Shown: piece by piece, positions 60,075 to 64,000 of the stretch | How positions within the stretch are numbered: the first letter of the stretch is position 1 | Layout: every line of letters starts with the position of its first letter | Assembly (NCBI GenBank): GCA_937922435.1 | Contig: CAKZVT010000040.1 | Span: 124,001-188,000 of the forward strand | DNA: 64,000 nt | Direction of reading: 5' to 3' | DNA from: an uncultured Prevotella sp. | GTDB lineage: Bacteria; Bacteroidota; Bacteroidia; Bacteroidales; Bacteroidaceae | Notes under the pieces: model-generated | What the model was told of the DNA's origin: nothing | Databases searched by the model: none | Seen by the model: only the letters and a program-made list of their open reading frames with translations | Made by a program: the position numbers and the translations under genes

Positions 60075-61574
60075 TTAACGAGTTGCCCTGAAACTTTCCA
60101 TATTCTTATAGCGTTTTTTCATAAAACGGCGATAAATATTGGCAATCCACAAATTATACGTCATGATAAAAGCAATACCTGCAACGAGCAATACCGAATA
60201 GGAAGCGACCTCGCTAAATGAAATCCTTAACACGGATATAACTACTACGGGCAAAAACATCGCCACAAGCAAAGCTACCAATTGAAAATAATTATTTTCC
60301 ACATTCCCTTTACTGATGAACTTCGTGTTAAGCGGCATTGTCTGCCTGTTGTATACCGCCATCTGCATGAAAAGGCAATACACAGGCCCTGCCGTAAAGC
60401 ACATCATTGAAAACAAAGCCAACAGGCTATGCTTGCCTGTAAACACAGTAGGAAGCATCAACAAGAATGGCAGCACGAGAATAGAGCTGTAAAAAAAGTA
60501 TTTCGCCTTAAGCAATTGCATTATATTTTCCTTATGCACAGCCAAGAAATCAATATAATTGCCCTCCGCACACATTATTTTTATCAGCGTATTTGCCCCA
60601 TAAAGCAAAAACACATATGCAACCCAGAATATCTTTGAAAAATCATCTTGATACAAGTCTGTAAATGAAACCACAAGACTGAGAACAACAGCAAACAATG
60701 TGCTGAACACAAACGACTTACGCATATTCTTATTGCGCATAAGACTTTTTATTTCCAATTTCAGGTATTCACCAGTCTGACCGTACCTGTCAAACATTCG
60801 GAATTCGGATACACTTCTCAACTTTCCGTCCCCCGCATTGGCGCTCTCCATATATGTAAGGCGATATTGCAGGCGTTTATTACCTTCTATGAATGCTCCC
60901 AACACCAATAATAAAACAATGTAATATAACGGATGCCAAAAAGTGAATCCCCACCCCAAAGACGACGAAATATCAAACAAAGCCCCTATGCCGTCAAAAT
61001 AAAATGGCGAGAACAATACGGCGTAAACCACAACAGGCAATATCCACCACTTCAGGCTTTGGTTAATCATTGTCCTGACCAGCATATACCATTGGCTGTT
61101 AATTGTAACGAACAGCTGGAAGGATACTATTATTCCCAATGAAGCGGCCAAGCCGTCACTGAAAAGCGTGGTCATCAATACATACGGAACTGTAACGGCA
61201 GTCCAAACAAGGTTATTGGGAGTGACTACGCTTGAGAGCACAAACATCTCGACACACATGTACTTTGGTATGGGAAGCAACGAATAAGGCTTGACAAGCT
61301 GTACCGGCGTCTGCTGGCTGACAAACCTGACAAAAAAGTCAACGACAAGGAAAAACGGCAGAAGCCCGAAAAGAAATTCATACGGTGTCTGCGAAGTTGA
61401 CGCATTCGCTATCAGCGCCAACATTATAGCAATGAAAACGAGATACAACACGACAAAAGCGCCGCATATATAAATCAAAACTTTGGCAACCTTGTTTTGC
61501 TCGTATGCCACGCTCCGCTTTTCTGCCAATTTTATATGGCGGCGGAGAGTTCTGAACAGTTGAAACTTATTCAT
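60075..61574 (-). CDS. DUF5687 membrane protein (ABC-2 permease-like)
   Basis: A 499-residue integral membrane protein with about ten to twelve helices. Its start (FRTLRRHIKLAEKRSVAYEQNKVAK) and the segments PYEFLFGLLPFFLVVDFFVRF and YMCVEMFVLSS match the DUF5687 family, regarded as the membrane part of an ABC-2 type exporter. The matching ATPase gene is often adjacent in relatives, but none is seen here within the window. It lies between the GHL10 gene and the LolA-like gene on the same strand. Confidence 0.8.
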   Translation of the reverse strand: MNKFQLFRTLRRHIKLAEKRSVAYEQNKVAKVLIYICGAFVVLYLVFIAIMLALIANASTSQTPYEFLFGLLPFFLVVDFFVRFVSQQTPVQLVKPYSLLPIPKYMCVEMFVLSSVVTPNNLVWTAVTVPYVLMTTLFSDGLAASLGIIVSFQLFVTINSQWYMLVRTMINQSLKWWILPVVVYAVLFSPFYFDGIGALFDISSSLGWGFTFWHPLYYIVLLLVLGAFIEGNKRLQYRLTYMESANAGDGKLRSVSEFRMFDRYGQTGEYLKLEIKSLMRNKNMRKSFVFSTLFAVVLSLVVSFTDLYQDDFSKIFWVAYVFLLYGANTLIKIMCAEGNYIDFLAVHKENIMQLLKAKYFFYSSILVLPFLLMLPTVFTGKHSLLALFSMMCFTAGPVYCLFMQMAVYNRQTMPLNTKFISKGNVENNYFQLVALLVAMFLPVVVISVLRISFSEVASYSVLLVAGIAFIMTYNLWIANIYRRFMKKRYKNMESFRATR

Positions 61575-61641
61575 GATATATAATTTGCAGATTACGGTTC
61601 CGCGTAGCCCCTGCCGCGTTTCAAAAGCAGCATTGTCCAGC

Positions 61642-62244
61642 TTACCTCAAATCGATTACCTCTGCGTTAGGGAAGTCTTTTGAATTGAATCTGAACGCCG
61701 CATCATTCAACTGCTTCGTCTTATAATTTGAAACTTTTATAGTCGTCCACCCGTTGCCTTGCCTCATCTTTATCGTTTGGGGCAAATAGTTCTTGCCGAT
61801 TGTCACATACATTTCCTTGATTGTACGTTTCTGATTTATGGCGTACATGTGTATCTGCCAACCGCCGGAAACATTTTTCAATCCAAGTTTAAAACCGTTC
61901 TTGTATATGTTTATGAACTTGTACGGATTCATTGACTGCTGCTGCGCCTCCGTCGGCGTACTTATATTGACTTCCTGGCTGCTCTTGACATAAGTCCACT
62001 GCGTTTTGCCGTCATACCAAACGATTGCCTGCTGTGTACGGGCATTGAACTTATTGCCTTTTACCGATATCGTTCCAGACGAGTTTCCATATTTGCCACT
62101 CACGCTGAAGCTCGCGCTTATTCCTTTGTTGTTGCCAATAATCGAAGCTGTCTTATCCAATATCTTGCGAGCCTGGGTTGCATTTTGAGCATTGACACAA
62201 ACAAACAGGAACAACGCAAAAAATACGAGTAACGACCTTTTCAT
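61642..62244 (-). CDS. LolA-like outer-membrane lipoprotein carrier protein
   Basis: A 200-residue periplasmic protein from the ATG at 62242-62244 (MKRSLLVFFALFLFVCVNAQ signal peptide; two further Met lie upstream at 62253 and 62259). The mature part has the LolA-like beta-sheet fold: ISASFSVSGKYGNSSGTISVKG, then WYDGKTQWTYVKSSQEVNISTP. LolA ferries lipoproteins from inner to outer membrane; divergent Bacteroidetes members lie next to ftsK, as here (73 bases upstream on the same strand). Confidence 0.88.
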   Translation of the reverse strand: MKRSLLVFFALFLFVCVNAQNATQARKILDKTASIIGNNKGISASFSVSGKYGNSSGTISVKGNKFNARTQQAIVWYDGKTQWTYVKSSQEVNISTPTEAQQQSMNPYKFINIYKNGFKLGLKNVSGGWQIHMYAINQKRTIKEMYVTIGKNYLPQTIKMRQGNGWTTIKVSNYKTKQLNDAAFRFNSKDFPNAEVIDLR

Positions 62245-62316
62245 TTTACACATTTCCATATTTATTATAAGGTTGCAATATTATTTATATTCTGTCAAAA
62301 CCAAGATTTGCGGATA

Positions 62317-64000
62317 TCACCGTTTCAATTGCGATAGGAGTTTCTCCAAGCTGCCCTCATCTTGAATAAGGACTTCACGAGGCTTGCCACCTTGCGCCGC
62401 TCCTACTATGCCGGCTTTTTCCATCTGGTCCATCAAGCGCCCTGCCCTGTTGTACCCTATTGAGAAACGCCGCTGTATCATACTGGTCGACCCCTGCTGG
62501 CTAATAACTATCGCATGGGCAGCTTCTTCAAACAAGGGGTCAATGTTGTTCACTTCAAGGCCGCCGTTTCCAGACTCTCCGCCGTCGTCCATAGCTGGCT
62601 CTGGCAGTTCGAGAGGCTCAAGCGGACCGGGCTGTTCAGAGACATACCTGTTGATACGCTCTATCTCGGGAGTGTCAATGAAAGCGCATTGCACCCTGAC
62701 GGGTTCGTTGCCGTTGAGGAACAACATGTCGCCACGGCCTATCAGTTGGTTTGCCCCCGGCCGGTCAAGTATTGTGCGCGAATCTATCATCTGGCTTACC
62801 CTGAACGCCATACGTCCGGGGAAGTTGGCCTTAATGTTACCCGTTATGATTGACGTCGTCGGCCTCTGCGTAGCTATGACCATATGTATTCCGACGGCGC
62901 GTGCCAACTGGGCTATGCGCGCTATAGGCAGCTCTATCTCCTTGCCGGCCGTCATTATGAGGTCACCGAACTCGTCGATTACCACGACTATGTACGGCAT
63001 GTACTCATGGCCGTCGGTCAGTTTGAGCTGATGGTTCACATATTTCTTATTATACTCCTTGATGTTCCTTGCCCCGGCGAGCTTCAACAGGTCGTACCTT
63101 GTGTCCATCAGCTTGCACAGGCTGTTCAACGTGCGGATAACCTTCTTCACGTCGGTAATTATGGGTTCTTCGTTGTCGTCTGGCACCTTGGCCATGAAGT
63201 GCTGGGCGATTGGCGCATATACGCTGAACTCCACCTTCTTCGGGTCTATCAATACAAACTTCAACTCGTTGGGATGCTTCTTGTACAGCAACGACGTTAT
63301 GATGGCATTAAGACCGACCGACTTTCCCTGGCCTGTCGCTCCAGCGACCAGAAGATGGGGCAGCTTGGCCAAGTCGACCATAAAGATTTCATTCGTGATG
63401 GTCTTGCCGATGGCGATTGGCAAGTCCATGGCGGTCTCTTGGAAACGCTTTGAGTTGAGTATGCTTTCCATCGAGACTATGTTCTGCTTCTTGTTGGGCA
63501 CTTCAATACCGATGGTGCCCTTCCCCGGTATCGGTGCGATAATGCGTATTCCGAGAGCGGCAAGGCTAAGGGCGATGTCGTCTTCAAGGTTCCTTATCCT
63601 CGATATTTTCACGCCTTCGGCAGGAGTTATCTCATACAGGGTTATGGTAGGACCAACGGTAGCCATTATCGTCTTGATTTGCACGCCAAAACTGTTGAGC
63701 ACGTCCACGATGCGGTTCTTGTTGGCCGTCTGCTCCTTCATGTCGATGTAAGGCTTGCCGTCGTTGTCGTACTTCTTGAGCAGGTCAAGCGTGGGATACT
63801 TGTACTTGACCCACGGTTCGCGCGGGTCAATCGGCACGGAGAGGTCTTTCTGTCCCGACACGTCCTTCGAATCGGCCGCAGCCTCGCCGCCGGTCTCATT
63901 GATGATTATCTCCTGCGGCTTTTCCTTTACCGCCTCCGCGGCCTCTTCCTTGGCGGCCTTGTCGCCGGTGTCCTCCCCCTCGCTGAAGACGACGGTCTGC
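62317..64000 (-). CDS. ftsK: DNA translocase FtsK, C-terminal motor part (5' end beyond the window)
   Basis: The frame is open from the window edge to 62317, about 560 residues visible. It begins with a Glu/Ala/Lys-rich linker, then the motor: GATGQGKSVGLN (Walker A), VVVIDEFGDLIM (Walker B) and ATQRPTTSIITGNIKANFPG. The winged-helix gamma domain follows (AAHAIVISQQGSTSMIQRRFSIGYNRAGRLMDQ). An internal GTG at 63859-63861 is not the true start, since the frame continues without a stop. The protein pumps DNA during chromosome segregation at the septum. The membrane domain lies outside the window. Confidence 0.96.
   Translation of the reverse strand, partial: QTVVFSEGEDTGDKAAKEEAAEAVKEKPQEIIINETGGEAAADSKDVSGQKDLSVPIDPREPWVKYKYPTLDLLKKYDNDGKPYIDMKEQTANKNRIVDVLNSFGVQIKTIMATVGPTITLYEITPAEGVKISRIRNLEDDIALSLAALGIRIIAPIPGKGTIGIEVPNKKQNIVSMESILNSKRFQETAMDLPIAIGKTITNEIFMVDLAKLPHLLVAGATGQGKSVGLNAIITSLLYKKHPNELKFVLIDPKKVEFSVYAPIAQHFMAKVPDDNEEPIITDVKKVIRTLNSLCKLMDTRYDLLKLAGARNIKEYNKKYVNHQLKLTDGHEYMPYIVVVIDEFGDLIMTAGKEIELPIARIAQLARAVGIHMVIATQRPTTSIITGNIKANFPGRMAFRVSQMIDSRTILDRPGANQLIGRGDMLFLNGNEPVRVQCAFIDTPEIERINRYVSEQPGPLEPLELPEPAMDDGGESGNGGLEVNNIDPLFEEAAHAIVISQQGSTSMIQRRFSIGYNRAGRLMDQMEKAGIVGAAQGGKPREVLIQDEGSLEKLLSQLKR

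Noticed and set aside
63859..63861. GTG start giving a shorter FtsK
   Set aside because: The same frame stays open to the window edge with a linker typical of FtsK, so the gene is simply cut by the window.

Overview
The window looks like a chromosome segment of a Bacteroidales bacterium, most likely Prevotellaceae. Evidence seen: promoters of the Bacteroidetes type (TTTG, about 20 nt, TAnnTTTG); genes without clear Shine-Dalgarno sequences; Bacteroidetes families (DUF4494, DUF4296, DUF5687, lamin-tail/OadG fusion, GT3-type glycogen synthase, Rho with a long N-terminal insert, DksA-like protein without cysteines); and methylmalonyl-CoA mutase with a sodium-pumping decarboxylase, the propionate/succinate module of this order. 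There are two tRNA genes, no rRNA and no intact insertion sequence.

Layout. 1-2.9 kb: edge of a DUF4494 gene, then an AT-rich accessory islet (three-gene operon with a membrane-tethered GIY-YIG-like protein, preceded by a probable structured RNA) and a 22-bp-phased repeat array. 2.9-14.8 kb: WYL regulator broken by an in-frame amber codon, menA, an HD hydrolase plus cyclophilin pair, secreted C69 and M23 peptidases, nadC, a small outer-membrane barrel diverging from a GHL10 glycoside hydrolase, and an ADP-ribosylglycohydrolase. 15.0-22.2 kb: GDP-fucose synthesis (manC-gmd-fcl) and xylose use (xylB-xylA), then two small winged-helix-like proteins. 22.3-27.5 kb: aspS, tRNA-Asp, and a recR / membrane protein / glycosyltransferase / acetyltransferase operon. 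27.9-34.4 kb (plus strand): engB, an ABC-F ATPase, rho, a frameshifted thioredoxin-like gene and tRNA-Arg. 35.0-42.9 kb (minus strand): HAD hydrolase, smpB, DMP19-like, DUF4296 lipoprotein, lspA, DksA-like and ileS. 43.0-47.3 kb: glycogen phosphorylase and synthase. 47.5-57.3 kb: mutA-mutB on minus, then on plus an AspT-family exporter, the gamma, biotin-carrier and beta subunits of a sodium-translocating decarboxylase, and a LuxR-type regulator. 57.5-64 kb: a second GHL10 protein, a candidate small RNA, a DUF5687 membrane protein, a LolA-like carrier and the motor end of ftsK.

How genes combine: the 47.5-57.3 kb block holds much of the succinate to propionate route. MutAB converts succinyl-CoA to methylmalonyl-CoA, the membrane decarboxylase yields propionyl-CoA and pumps Na+, and the AspT-family protein may export the dicarboxylate. 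The carboxyltransferase (alpha) subunit and the epimerase are not in the window. Glycogen synthase and phosphorylase form a storage operon. manC, gmd and fcl together supply GDP-fucose for surface glycans.

The most unusual non-coding signals are seven intergenic arrays of a self-complementary unit repeated every 22 bp or so, six hairpins whose arms are tandem 7-mers, and two candidate RNA genes with clear promoters. No large undescribed multigene system stands out. The best candidates for something new are the 22-bp arrays, the structured RNA near 2.5 kb, and the GIY-YIG/membrane operon at 0.3-2.1 kb.
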